The notes under the pieces are model-generated. The model did not search any database and had not been told where the DNA came from. It saw nothing but the letters and a program-made list of their open reading frames with translations. DNA of 64,000 nucleotides. Source: Chrysomallon squamiferum. Its lineage: Eukaryota; Mollusca; Gastropoda; Neomphalida; Peltospiridae. The DNA is taken from positions 22,584,822 to 22,648,821 of the forward strand of contig CM022671.1 of NCBI GenBank assembly GCA_012295275.1, given 5' to 3'. Positions 50,098 through 62,214 of the stretch are shown here, piece after piece (position 1 is the stretch's first letter; each line of letters begins with the position of its first letter). Position numbers and translations under genes: made by a program.

Positions 50098-50485
50098 TTT
50101 TTTTCTTCATTATTACATAGTTTTTCCATTTTACATATATACACGTTATTTTAACAACTGCAACTCAAAGCTAACTCTGTGTGCTGTTTTTGTTTGGCCC
50201 AGATGTACAAACCTCACCTCAAACATCCCAGCTGACTCCATTGCCCACACCTGGCACACCAGAACAAACAGGAGCCACTAAAAATGGTGGCCCTATAGTT
50301 AATGGAAGAACAAAAGACATGAATGGAACTTCAGAATCTATTTCTGTTGCTTGTCATCAGTCTAACTTAGGTTTGCTTTTCATGCCATCTTTATTTAATA
50401 TTCCTTTTGTTTCTTCTTCTTTCTTGTTTCTGTCCATCCCCATTTTGGTTTCGTTAATGTTTTATTTATTTTTCAAATATTTTTT

Positions 50486-50520
<35 letters not shown>

Positions 50521-51185
50521 GTCCTGAATAGTTTTCAGAAGTGTATTGTGTACTGAAGATAATTAGAAAGTGATATATTTCTCATGTAAAATTTTGTTTT
50601 AAAAATTAATAAAAATAAAAATTAAAAGAAGCCTATTGGTAGGGACATCTTGAATTTCACTGCATTTTATTTGGGTCAGCTTCATTAAATAACATCACAG
50701 AAATATATTTATAATTAGCTTATGTAGAGGGAAAAAAGTGGAAACCTAAATCACTTATGTAATTATATCAGTTCAATGCAAAATATTTTATACTTACTGA
50801 ATTAGTGACCCATAAACTATAATTTAAAACAAATTTTGACAAAAATTAATAGAAAGAAAAATGCCCGACAGAATGAGTAAATCCAACTGCACAGCAGCAA
50901 TGTTTCCTCATATTATGTTATTGAATTTTTTAATTGTATGGTTTTTATTGTAATGAAAAGCACAGCTTTTATTATTAGTTTATTTATTTATTTTAAATAT
51001 TTAAAAAAAAAAAAAAAGTATAATAATAATTAAAAAGGAATGGAATCTAGAATTTTCTGTTTAAGAAATAACTGATACAAAATTGTGTAGAATAATAAGT
51101 ACAAAAAAAAAAAAAAAAATCTCAAAAGTTAAAAGAAAGAAAAATGCCTGGCAGACTGAGTAATGCAATTCAACAGTTTATTTTA

Positions 51186-51225
<40 letters not shown>

Positions 51226-51854
51226 TTAACTTAAAGATAAATGAAAAACATGCAACATTATTGACATTCTTTATTATTAGCAAAATTAAAATTAATAAGG
51301 AAGTATGTAAAATGTATTCAGTCTGTTTTAACTTTAATAACAAAATTATTATTATTATTGCAGTTACATCAACATTATCTTATCAGATTCATTTTTTTAT
51401 TATTATTTCTTTTTTCTTTTCCTTTTTTTTTTTTTCTTGATAATAAAAAGATCAAAAAATATTTTTCTGAATATGATTTCTGTTTGCATACCAATCCTTA
51501 TTATTTTTTACTGTTTTGATTTATTTTTTACATCCTGCATTGCATGAGTTACATAGATAACTTGCTTGTCAGCTGCATCATATCTTGTTTTAAAAACAAG
51601 TTATTTATTTTTAGCACTGGATATTTATATTCCAGATGCAAATATCATAGTTTGAAATGTTAGAGCTTGCAGCATGTTTGTTTTTGATACAGAACTATTT
51701 CTGTAGTTGTAAATCAAATAAAATGCAGGTGCAGAAGGCAAACAAAACATGTCTTTGATGAAGCAGTGTAGAATGGAATTTTTAACATGACTTTTTAATT
51801 GTTTTTAAAATTAATGGTTATTAAAATTTATCAATATTGATAATATCAATATAT

Positions 51855-51917
<63 letters not shown>

Positions 51918-53754
51918 TAAGATGATAAATTAGATATGAAAATAAAATTTAAAAAAATATATATATTTAAATTAAACTCTTGAACACACTCACCCATCCA
52001 CCTACATAAACTCAAAAAAATGTTTAAAGACCATTAACTGATGTACTTTAGATATTATTCTTTCTAGAAAGGCTTCTTCTGATTCTGTTATTAGAACATT
52101 GATTTTTTTTTTGATTTTTTTTACTTTGTTTTTTTTTGATTTATGCTTATTTTCTCATTTTATTTCTAGAACAGTTTTTATATTTGCTTGTAACGAAACT
52201 AATATAGAATTTTCTTTATTGTATGAGCTTATATTAATTTTCCTCTAGCATCTTCCTTTTTCTTTTTTAATTTTATTATTCTTTTTTTTTTTTTTTAAAA
52301 ACATCACCTTACTTTCACTTACACCTTGATTAAGTTTTATTTTATGGATACTTTTAACTAAAAGCGTGGAATTTAAACTGATTTAGCACTGTTGTAATTA
52401 TAGCCTCATTGTATGGAGATGACAGTACCAGGCAGTCTAGCAATGGAAGTGAAAATCTGAATGAAGATTCTAACATGTCTTTCCCTGACAATTCAGTTCC
52501 TGATTTCTCACAGGACAGTAACGATGCCTCTGATCTCAGAGTTGGTGAGTGTGAGTTGATTTTGAATTTTTTTTTTTTTTTTTTTTTTTTTTTATCTGAC
52601 TGATTGTTATAGTTGTAAACCTCTGGAGAGATGCAGAAATAAGTATAAATATATTCTGGATATTTCTGAGTTTAGTTTTATTTATTTTCTTATCCATTGT
52701 TAATCAGTAATGAAAGAAGGATACAGTGACTTGTTTGTTAAATTAGTTTCTGTAATGTATTTTAAAAGCTTAATGAATTTTCCTTTTCCTGTTTAATTTA
52801 TAAGTAAACTTCAGACACAGTAATTATTATTTTTTGTTTTTTACTCGATAAATTTTCAATTTGATGTTAAATGGGTACGCAAGGTAGTGTCAGAAATACA
52901 AAAAAATCTAAATTTGGTTTTAATATATTTGCAAAAAATTGTTTTGTTTTTGTTCGATTTTTTTTTCTCAATAAAATGTGACCATAAAGTAATAAGAGCA
53001 AAATAAGTAGTTTAATCTTGTTGGTGTCATTTTGTAGATAAAAATTAAAAGAATAAAACTATACCAATACATATAAAAAATCCCTATGAGTGTGTGTATG
53101 TGTGTGTATGTATAGACAAGTGTATACACACACACATGTATTACTGCAGAGTTCATCTTAGATCTGTGTACAAATATTGCTATCCTTATTTCCTTTCATT
53201 TTACAAACAGTTTGGCTTTGTTGTATTTTAGCTATGAGAATAATCAGAGATGAAAAGGACAGACTAATGAAGAATGGAGACGACACAAATGGTGAGATTA
53301 AGAATTTTTGTTCAGTTATTTATTTTTATTATATTTATTTATTAGTATTTTTAAAGTATTTGTCAGTTTAATTACAGAATGTATTGGGTTTTTTTACTTA
53401 TTATTTATTTATTTAAATAAAAACTGATAAAAATATGTTATTTCCTTATTTAAATTAATAGGTTTGAAACCTTTTGTGGGATTGTTTTAGATATAATTTT
53501 TTTTAATTAATATATATAAATATAGATGTGTGTGTGTGTGTGTTTTCTTTCTTACTTACAATTTCTCCTTTAAACATCCAAATTTGTTTTATTTTTAACT
53601 TTACTTTTTCGTTGTACACTTCCTAGATCCTAAATACTTTTTATTATTATTGTTATTATTTTTAATTTCAGATTCAGAGCCTCCTGTCTTGGAGCCAGAA
53701 ACAGATGAACCATTAACAAAAAAACCGAGAAGTGAAAACTCTGGATCTAGTTGA
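43471..53754 (+). CDS. BCL7: BCL7-family SWI/SNF (BAF) complex subunit, complete, eight exons
   Basis: The spliced product is 237 residues. The first 50 residues are the BCL7 N-terminal domain and closely follow the vertebrate sequence: [19 protein letters not shown]-like, then W-EKKWV-x-(V/I)GDTS and [12 protein letters not shown]7 proteins are small subunits of SWI/SNF chromatin-remodelling complexes (known for the family). The rest is low-complexity and acidic/Ser/Asn-rich, with TPLPTPGTP and [13 protein letters not shown] blocks, ending in [15 protein letters not shown], comparable to the KK-x-K tail of human BCL7A. All seven introns are GT..AG and phases agree. The ATG at 43471 is the only start that gives the conserved N-terminus. 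The family assignment is secure; which vertebrate paralogue is closest cannot be said. Confidence 0.95.
45119..45245. repeat. (TTA)n microsatellite
   Basis: About 87 bp of nearly pure TTA, then an interrupted TTA/TTG segment, in BCL7 intron 1. Confidence 0.97.
45270..46380. repeat. Degenerate minisatellite of BCL7 intron 1 (aacattacagtgcatcacat)
   Basis: About 1.1 kb composed largely of 'ataacattacagtgcatcac' variants (tatataacattatagtgtgtcat and similar). Units are about 20-30 bp, over 30 imperfect copies. A less repetitive stretch at 45440-45760 interrupts it and holds a 'acttttt(ggt/agt)..aatcaacaaatacaaa' duplication. Confidence 0.85.
46479..46537 (+). CDS. BCL7: BCL7 exon 2
   Basis: Acceptor 'actgtag', donor 'ccag|gtaagt', 59 bp. 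Completes Trp31 and encodes [19 protein letters not shown], the most conserved block of the family. Confidence 0.96.
46725..47435. repeat. Tandem array, about 113-152 bp units with B-box-like core
   Basis: 'gataaaataagccaaatcta' and variants recur with the 'aagcc' at 46736, 46849, 47001, 47135 and (as 'atgcc') 47278. Each unit then has 'ctttaaggttgtctgttt', 'aaatctctgttaaa', and 'tgtagactgcaggatcaatcctt' followed by 'cagtgac'. A partial sixth copy ends near 47435. 'GGATCAATCC' is one change from the pol III B-box consensus, so the unit may derive from a tRNA-type SINE. Confidence 0.8.
47718..47740 (+). CDS. BCL7: BCL7 exon 3 (23-nt microexon)
   Basis: Acceptor 'tattttag', donor 'gga|gtaagt'. 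Encodes the end of V51 and SNPDSPG. It is required by phase: exon 2 ends on one base and this exon supplies the next two. The conserved 'WVPV' is completed here. Confidence 0.85.
48148..48235 (+). CDS. BCL7: BCL7 exon 4
   Basis: Acceptor 'ttatcag', donor 'aaca|gtgagt', 88 bp. Encodes [20 protein letters not shown] and KENIKESSN, a basic-to-polar linker. An in-frame alternative acceptor 'attacag' at 48121-48126 would add 21 nt (FYYYNYQ). The call uses the downstream one because the added peptide is unlike the linker. Confidence 0.8.
48640..48722 (+). mobile_element. tRNA-derived SINE-like element (head region)
   Basis: 'TAGCCCAGTGG' (48655-48665) matches the pol III A box TRGCNNAGTGG exactly, and is followed by 'ttagagc', the usual tRNA/SINE continuation. 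'CTTCAGTTCT' (48700-48709) is a diverged B box (GTTCRANTCC) at about 35 bp spacing. It cannot be a functional tRNA because no cloverleaf or acceptor stem is visible. The tail boundary is unclear. Confidence 0.65.
50055..50096. repeat. (CA)n(TA)n microsatellite
   Basis: CA run followed by TA repeats, about 100 bp upstream of BCL7 exon 5. Confidence 0.95.
50203..50370 (+). CDS. BCL7: BCL7 exon 5
   Basis: Acceptor 'tggcccag', 168 bp. Encodes (N)[20 protein letters not shown], then a Gly/Asn-rich segment and [11 protein letters not shown]. The donor 'ttag|gtttgc' is weak, but it is the only one giving the phase needed by exon 6. Reading through the intron gives a hydrophobic, poly-Phe peptide that is clearly not protein-like. 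Confidence 0.75.
50840..51180. repeat. Local duplication, also related to 55790-55950
   Basis: 'agaaagaaaaatgcccgacagaatgagtaa' (near 50851) is repeated as 'agaaagaaaaatgcctggcagactgagtaa' (near 51134). The stretch 'ggaatctagaattttctgtttaagaaataactgatacaaaattgtgtagaataat' at 51040-51095 recurs, lightly changed, at about 55887-55950, each after a 'gcttttattgtaat' block. It marks an unclassified interspersed repeat. Confidence 0.75.
51857..51915. repeat. (CA)n microsatellite
   Basis: About 59 bp of pure CA in BCL7 intron 5. Confidence 0.97.
52404..52544 (+). CDS. BCL7: BCL7 exon 6
   Basis: Acceptor 'aattatag', donor 'gttg|gtgagt', 141 bp. Encodes (A)[19 protein letters not shown], then [20 protein letters not shown] and SDLRV, the acidic Ser/Asn-rich C-terminal half. 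Confidence 0.88.
53232..53291 (+). CDS. BCL7: BCL7 exon 7
   Basis: Acceptor 'tattttag', donor 'aatg|gtgaga', 60 bp. Encodes (A)[19 protein letters not shown]. Its length is a multiple of three with matching phases, so skipping it would keep the frame. Confidence 0.82.
53672..53754 (+). CDS. BCL7: BCL7 exon 8 (terminal)
   Basis: Acceptor 'aatttcag' to the TGA stop. Encodes (D)[19 protein letters not shown] then SENSGSS. The KKPRSE tail parallels the lysine-rich end of vertebrate BCL7A. Confidence 0.9.
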
Positions 53755-54640
53755 AATTTAGCTACGGCATAATTTTGTTAAATTTAATCTTGTCACTGAT
53801 GTGTGTGGTGCAACAAACTTATTCACATTTCAACCACTTCTGTCCTTGTGTGGCATTATTGCTTTTAAGACGGAAGAGTTATCTCCCTTTACATGATCAC
53901 TCTTCACAAAAGGCTTAATTCACAATTTTTTTTTAAATGAAATTCATTTTATATCTTTCATCATTTTTATTTTTTCAAATAATTATATTATTATTATCAT
54001 CATCATCATCATCGTCGTCGTCATATTTTGTTTTTCCAAATAATACTTAAAATTAATTTGGACAATTTGTTTGTTTTGAGAAATCATGTTGCATTCCCCA
54101 CCAATTCAGCACATCACCTGTGGAATAAATTTTAGTCTTTTTATATCAGGCAGCAGTTTTGGTCATTGATGTTTATATAATGATAGCCAATGAAATTTTT
54201 CTTATCAAAAATGAAAAATAAATAATTATATGTGTATATAATTTATCTTATCATCATTAACATCTAACTGTAATAGTTAAAGTGACAAAAGTGTGTGTTT
54301 TTTTGTTATTGTTGAAAATGCAATATATCCTTCCCCAAAAATGTAGTTATATTTTATATTTTTTTAAAATTTTTTTTTTTAAATTAATAATTTATTAATT
54401 TTTTAAATTATATAATTAATTTATTTCTATTTATTTATTTTTATTTATTTTTATTTTTATTTTTTTAAATTTTTTGAGCTACCAATGTGCCAACATTGAA
54501 AAAACTTGAAGGACTTTTTTTTTCCACAATTCATGTCAGTGGTGGCTGGCAAATTTCAAATTCATCATCATAATCTTCAAAACATCTGTATATGTGTGCT
54601 ATGAAAATAAATACACTGAAACAACACAATTGTTTGTTGT
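53755..54640 (+). other. Probable 3' UTR of BCL7-like gene
   Basis: Contains AATAAA at 54124-54129 and at 54606-54611. The second is followed by a GU-rich 'tgtttgttgtttttttt' (54631 on), the usual cleavage context, and is the better candidate. Confidence 0.55.
54606..54611 (+). terminator. Candidate poly(A) signal AATAAA (BCL7)
   Basis: Perfect hexamer with a GU/U-rich downstream element 20-30 nt later. It lies about 2.8 kb before the convergent gene's stop codon. Confidence 0.55.
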
Positions 54641-55731
54641 TTTTTTTCTACCACATTTTTTAAATTGTTCTTTATTTAGTTGATTTTCTCTTATAGATAT
54701 AACCATATTTGTTTTACTTAAATATTTATCTTTGTTATTATTATTATTATTAATAATTAATTTTTTTTTTTTTTTCGGTTTGCAATGACTGGATTTTTAT
54801 TTTCATAATTTTTATAAAATTCTTAAGATTTCACCTTAAGAGTTACAATTCAAGCATTACATACAGGACTGTTTATACAGCATGATTCAGTTGCATGTAA
54901 GAAAACGTATAAAAAAAAAAAAAATATATATATTAGATATTCCTCCCCAACTACAAGAATCAATATTTGAACAACAAAAAAACCCACACACTTTCACTTA
55001 AATACTTTTTAATAATTTTTTCTTCTAACATTTGCCTGCTTGGCATACATTCTACAAAAAGACAGAAACAAAAAAAGAGAAAACAAATACTAAACATAAC
55101 CTCAAGAAGAATCTGTGACAGAATGAATTGGGTTGTACAAGTTAATCCACAATTACTGAATATGTTCGTATAATTCAAAGTTACGATAGAAAACTTTTTC
55201 AACTTGAGTACACTTTTCATTATTACTAAATTACTAGCATTATGCATATTGATTATCTGTGCAATAAGCAGACAATGCAAGCTTGCTATTAATTCTACAC
55301 TATTCACAATATTAACTGCAAACTAATGACCAAAACATCAAATTCAAAAAAATAAAACGTCCGCCAGATGCAGTTAAAATTAAAACCTTTTCAGATTGAA
55401 CATTGTGGAAAATAAAAATGACTTGGTAATCAGAAAACACAAACAAAAACAATATTTTACACAGCTATATGGACGGGTCAAGAGGTTTTTTTTCCGTTAA
55501 AATATTTTTTACTATTATCTTTTTTTAAACAAACTTTACTGAAGTGTATATTATTACATTTGTGTTAGTAACAAAATACAAATTTCACTGAAAAAGTTCA
55601 TTTATTTAGATTTTTTTTTTCCTTTTGTGATTAGTTACTTTGGTTTATTTATTTATATATATTTATTTATTTATTTATATATTTTTGGAGCCAAGATTAA
55701 TAATTTTAAGTATAATATTTCATGAGTTGAT

Positions 55732-55735
<4 letters not shown>

Positions 55736-55786
<51 letters not shown>
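55736..55786. repeat. (ATT)n microsatellite
   Basis: About 50 bp of pure ATT between the convergent genes. Confidence 0.96.
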
Positions 55787-55789
55787 CGT

Positions 55790-56286
55790 AAGGCTTTTAT
55801 TGTAATGTAATGCACTGCATTTATTATTTTATTTATTTAATTTAAATATGAAAAAATAAAATCAATAAAAATATAATGAATTTAAAAAGAAATGAAATCT
55901 AGAATTTTCCACTTAAGAAACAACTGATACAAAATTGTGTAGAATAATTAATAACAAGCCCACACAAATTTCTCTTCAATACAAAGAAATGGAAAGACAG
56001 GTGAAAAAAAGAGTCAAAGAAGGAGAACAGGTAATACATGTTTTTGAGTGTACATTTTGTTTCTATAAATAGATATCTACAAATGAGGTATTTAAAAAAA
56101 AAATTAAATGAAAAATAATCCAAATAATAAAAAAAAAAATAAAAAAAAAAATAAAAAAAAAAAAAAAAAAAAAATAAAATAAAATAATATTAAAAAAAAT
56201 TAGTAATATGTAATGCCAGAAGAAATATGTTAGTAATTAGCACCAATCAGCTAATCCAGAATTATCACAACAAAAAATAGTAATGA

Positions 56287-56345
<59 letters not shown>

Positions 56346-56574
56346 ATTTAAATTTAATAAAACAGATCAAGAGTGAACATTATATTGTTTACATACAAGT
56401 AAATAACAGCTCTAAATTCAGATTTGTGTTTTCTGGAAAAGCCTAAAAATGGGATGAGTTTATATAATTAAAAAAAAAAAAAAAAAAAAATATTTACAAA
56501 AAAGTAAAGCATGTTTTAAAATAACAACCATGTGAAAGCAGTTTTACATAAAACAATATTCAATTGAGCACCTG

Positions 56575-56610
<36 letters not shown>

Positions 56611-57383
56611 GCTATGTAGAAAAAATATCTTCAACCATTCTGAAATGTTATTATGGTACTTTTTATGCAATAATGTAATATTTCTTGCAAGCAAGCATTC
56701 TGTAAAGCTTCTATTTTTCAAAATAATTATTACAAGAGAATTCCTTTCTCTTTTTGACAGAAGTGAAAATAAGAATGAAAGAAAAATCTATAAAAATGAA
56801 AAATTATATAAAAAAAAGTTTTCTTTGCACCAGTGCATTAAAATGGTTTAATAATAATTATGACAATTACTTAACATACAAGCAGGTCATGTATATTGTG
56901 CTTTCCAGTAACAACAATTTAATTATATAAAAAAAAAAACACAATAGACTAAAGAAATAATGAAATGAATACAACCAGAACAACCATTACAATGTACCAA
57001 AATTAAAACAAACATAAAAAAAATTAAAATTTTAAATATACAAATATATATATATAAAAAATATAAAACAAACAAAAAATTGATTTTGTAAAACAGTAAT
57101 AACAAATAACAAAAAAAAAAAAAAAAGAATTTACAAATAAAACAAAAAAATAAAAAATCTAAAAAAGTAATTTACGAATGAAACGACAAAGTAACAGAAA
57201 AGTAACAACAATAATCCCTTGTTGTGAAACAACCAATTGTGAGCAGTGAAAGTGTCACAATTTTTTATATTTTAAAAAGAAATAAAAAACAATAATAAAG
57301 GAAAAGAATACTAAAGTTAAATACAACACACTTGAGCAGTGTAGGTGTGTGTATAGTGTGGTAGACAGAAGCACTGGAGTCAC
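55790..57383. other. A-rich region between convergent genes; probable 3' UTR/flank of the minus-strand gene
   Basis: The plus strand is dominated by poly-A and AAAT/AAATA runs (56135-56175, 56286-56345, 56579-56606, 57110-57127), so the minus-strand transcript would be U-rich. No exon-like sequence. A minus-strand ATTAAA occurs at about 56918-56923 and another near 56845, but the transcript end is undetermined. Confidence 0.5.
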
Positions 57384-57465
57384 TCAGTAGATGGCGGTTT
57401 CAATGCGTCTGCGAGCTGTTCTCATCTTCAAACTGCCATTTGTAAGAGGAGAGGTTGGGGGATTT
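57384..57465 (-). CDS. Unnamed minus-strand gene, exon 4 (terminal)
   Basis: Acceptor 'atttacag' (minus strand), stop TGA at 57384-57386. Encodes (R)NPPTSPLTNGSLKMRTARR then RIETAIY. Phase agrees with exon 3. Confidence 0.8.
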
Positions 57466-58225
57466 CTGTAAATAAATAAATACATATATATATTTTCTTT
57501 TAAATTAATTGTGCAAAAATCTCACTCTGTGTGTGTGTGCATGCATGCATGCATGCACATACTTTTACATAATTCACGTTTGTATTTTGCTCATATAAGA
57601 TTAATTACATTAAAAGAAAACATCCCAATCTGTTTTGCTTTCTAATGTAGCACACTTAAATACAACCAAACCTGAAATGCCATGCTCAGTTAAAAGGGAT
57701 ACATAGTAAGTAAAAAAAAATAAATAATAATATTACATTGTCAGTCATTAATGATTTATATCAAAGGATCGGTGGTGGTAAACTAGTGTATGATGATTAT
57801 GTACAGTACTAATATTTTCTTGTCACTCAGTCTTTTAAGTGCTATGCTTGAACCCCAAACACATTTGTGATAATATCTGTTTGAAATAATATAACAAATA
57901 TGTCTTAATGACATTTATTATCAACATCTGTTAGTGCTAAAGAATAGTTTTTTTATTTTTATTAACATAAAATATAAAGGTGTCTGATTTGGCTGTCTGG
58001 TATTTTGACCTACCTGCGTGTTCTTTCTCTCAGAGTTGTGGGTGTGAGTGCAGAAAGAGCCTGCATGTTGGCTGTCAGAGCCTCTACCTCGCGTTTAAGT
58101 CGTGTCGGAGTCTCAACGGAAAGACTTCTGAAATTTAAAATTAATCCAGAATAAAAATTTGATAAGAGTTTTAGAAACAGAACAGAAAATAATGTGTACT
58201 TAGTGATGAGTAAAATTAAATGAAT

Positions 58226-58259
<34 letters not shown>

Positions 58260-61200
58260 ATAATCACCCACCTGTAACAAAATGTATATTAGAAATTTCA
58301 GCAGCTGGGTATGGGTAATATGTTGTGGTATATTTCAAATACTAAGTAGTTTATGCATGACTTCAGAATTTGTAAGAGTCACATAATTTTAGTGCAATAA
58401 CTTTCACTTAATGTAAGTTTATCATAGTACTGCAGCCTTAGAATTGAACCTTGATTTTGTGATACACTTTTTTCTTCTTCTGGTTATAATGATCTGACAC
58501 TTTTACAATTATATGTCAAGTCTTTTTTTTTTTTTCATAAACAAAAAATCCAGCATACACATAGCTCTGTTTTTCAAAATTTTGATTATTTCCAGGGATA
58601 ATTACAAAACATTTAATACTCAAAAACAAGATAGCAAAATCATGTAACACATTTCAGGATTGTTTAGCATGAACATTTTAAACTCAGGAGTTACAATTAC
58701 GAAAGTGTGTGTATGTTTAACACCTACCCCATTCTGGTTCCATTCCTTTGTTTGACCAACTCTTTTGGAGTTTCGATGTAGAAGGGTGAGTACAGCTTGA
58801 CATCCGATCTGCATGAACGGGGTGGTGTTTTAAACGCTCCCCTTTTTGAGTCTCTCTTTGAAATTTTGGGTGACAGAACCTTTCCTTCTTCAAGTCTGGT
58901 CCTTCGACGAGTGGACATTCTGAATCTCTATTTTATTAAAAAAAAAAAAAAATTAAATATTAAAAAGATATTACATTTCAATAAATGTAAGTCATGAGCT
59001 GAATTAAATAATAAATAATAACATACATTTTACATAAAAGTAAAAGTAAAAGTAAAAGTAAAGTAGAATAAAGTAGAATAAAGTAGAATTAGAAGTAAAT
59101 AAAAGTAAAAATAAAGTAATGTAATGCAATGCAATGTAAAATAAAATAAAATAAAAGTAAAAGTAAAAATAAAAGTAATAATAACTAAATAAAATGGTTA
59201 ATACAAATAACTAATTAAAATATACTCTGTAATCTCTTGGAATACATGAAATAATAAAACATAGATATCTAAAGAAAAGATTAATGATTTTCAAGTTGTA
59301 GAAAACAAGGAATATATTACAACATTAAAACTTTACAGGAAGTTATTTTTATTTATTATTAATATTAATTTTTAGCTTTTTGTTATTGAATTATTGTTTA
59401 TGTTTGTTTTCTTTGCAAAAAAACAATCTAATGATTTATGACCAATGCACCCAACACAACTGTATTCTGGAGTTCTGATAAAATATTCCTTTGCATGAAA
59501 TATTGTTATAATGAAAATGAAGAATAAATCTTTGATAATCAAATAATTGTTGTTTTTTTTTAATGCACTTTTATTTACATTAGAATATTTCCTTGGACAT
59601 TAAAGAACATTTAAATGTGACCATTTGGAAATGTAGACATTTTAATGGGTAATAAAAACCTATGGAATTATGTTAAATCAGTTTATGTACGTGAGTGATC
59701 AAACATCAAAGCCCAGTACCTTACAGAAATAAACATGTAACATGTCATTGTGTTCAGGCCTCTTTTTTTTTTTTTTTTTGTTTTGATTGTTTTGAACCTT
59801 TATTTTGTTTTGTCCTTCTTTCTCACATGGCCCACCACCTGTCTTCTCACCACAGCTTCTGGACAACAAGAACATCAATTACCACATGCTAACAGTCAAA
59901 GCTATAAAACACCAAGAAGAGCACAGCCCCACAATTACATTACATAAACCAGTGCTAATCCCTGCTGTTGCTCAAATCACACACTGAAGTAACAAGTGGA
60001 CTGAGACAGGCCTCAGCCAGTACACACAGTTGCTAGGAACAACAGAACCCCTGAGGGATCTCTGTGAAGCAATTAAGCTGGCACAACATGGGCCTCCTCC
60101 CACAGGAGGAGTTAACAGAGGGATAGGGGAAACAAAGGAAGCCTTCTCAGCTATTCCCTGAGGTCGTATGGTGTTGGAGAAGTTAATCTTTAATCAGACG
60201 AAATTTACATTATTTTTTCTTCTTCTTTAATTCCTTTCAATTCAGATTATGGTAATGATGGTTTAGGTTGAAGGTGATACAACAGTTGTATAAATGTGAC
60301 CATCTGTTGTATCTTTTTCTATTTTTTTTAAAAAAATAAAAAATTACTGGATAACTTGAAATATTTTGTGCCTAACAAGTATCTATTGCAGATAATCTTA
60401 GATTTATGTAAAGCTGTGCTTTGATTAAAAAAAAAAAAAGAGAAAAGAAAGAAAAAAATAATTATAAAAATCATGAGGCAGTTATCAGACTAATGTTAGT
60501 AAATTAGTTATATTTATTAATGTCATTATTTCATTATTATTATTAATTTATTTTTATTCACTTGTTTATAAATTAATATTTATTTATTTATTTATTTTAT
60601 ATATTTTATATATTTTATATACTTTATTTTTGGACAGAATTCAAATAAAGCAATCCACTGGACAACTGTCCAGGGCACACATTTTAGTATTGTATTGCAA
60701 AAACATGAATATAATTCTCTTCAGCTGTCACTCTGTTAGGATGTCTCACCTGCTAACTGAATATTACCCTTTAGGTTATAATGCACCTGTATATATTCAG
60801 TCAAAACTGAATTTATGTATGTCAAAACATATTCTATTTTTGGCTCAAGCATTTTTGTTTTGTTTTACATGCAAAAAAAAAAAAAAAAACAGTATACATA
60901 TATTAATCTTGATCAATAATGAACTTTTTTATTGTTGTTCTTTAATTTATTTTTGAAGGGGTTGGATGTAGTTTTTGAATTGAAGATTGTTTTTAATTAT
61001 ATTTTTTAAGTGATTTATATGTTTAAAAATTAAAGTGAGTTATTTAATATACTAATAACACAGGCTTTTCTTTCACCAAAATAAAAATCTGAAACTATTT
61101 ATTTAGGTAAAGATACATGTGTAATTCTGGAAAATAGGCTAACAGAACAAATCTGACCTTTAACAGGGTAAGCCATTCATACAATCCTTAATTTACATCC

Positions 61201-62148
61201 TGTCTAAACAAAACTGATAATAAAAATGACTCATTCAACGAATCACCCAACTTATAATTTAAAAAAAAAAAAAAAAAAAACAGAACTTAAATAAACAACA
61301 ATAAAAAATTTGGAAAAAGTGTGAATTAGTTATTCGTAATAAACCATATTTAAAAAACCTCATGTCAAAATAAATCATTCCACAAAGAAACGCGATCAAA
61401 CAGCTCTGCTTATAAATGTACATATATTAGCAATAAAAAAACACACACACTAATGTGGCCACCTCGTTCTCTGGAGGAATTCAACAGATGTCTAGTGTGG
61501 TGATGATGGGAGCGAAGGACGCACAGTTTACAAGCACTGCTCCTGTAAACCAGTTTGAAAAAGGCGCCAGATGCTAGCTGTGTAACAACAATCTATCACA
61601 CTTACTGCCCATTCAGATGTAACTGGCTCCCTGGGAGTACACACAGTCAGTTGAATTAACAACAAAAACGTAGTCAGTCAGCCAGCCATGTATTTAGTCA
61701 TCTCAAGTCTTTCTTCTTCTTTCTTTCTGGTTTTTAAATGTCTGGGTACGTTTTCAAATCAAATCTTGATTATATCAAACAATTTTAAATTTTTGAAAAG
61801 TATTTTACTTATTTACTTTTTCCAGTATCTATATTGATTTAATTTTAATTTTTTATATATATATATATATGTATACATACTGGAAATACCAGTCTTAAAA
61901 GGAAAAACACAATTTTTTAAATTAAAAGCCCATTTCAGCATTGCAACAATTATAAATGAATGAAAAAAAAATGACAAGAAGTTCTAGCTATATTAATATT
62001 CAGAATTTGTTTTAACAATAACAACAAAACTAGTAAAAATAATAATAAAAGATTAAGTTACATATTGCATATATCTGTGAGTGTGTGAGTGTGTGTGTGT
62101 GTATGTTTGTATGTGTGTGTGTGTGTATGTTCGTATGTTTGTATGTGT

Positions 62149-62214
<66 letters not shown>

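Noticed and set aside
50371-50519. Read-through extension of BCL7 exon 5
   Set aside because: The extension is hydrophobic and then poly-Phe from a poly-T run, and exon 6 joins in phase at 50370.
58724-58918. Separate small protein starting at the internal ATG of exon 2
   Set aside because: Exon 1 joins in phase upstream of this ATG and the frame runs into intron after the donor.
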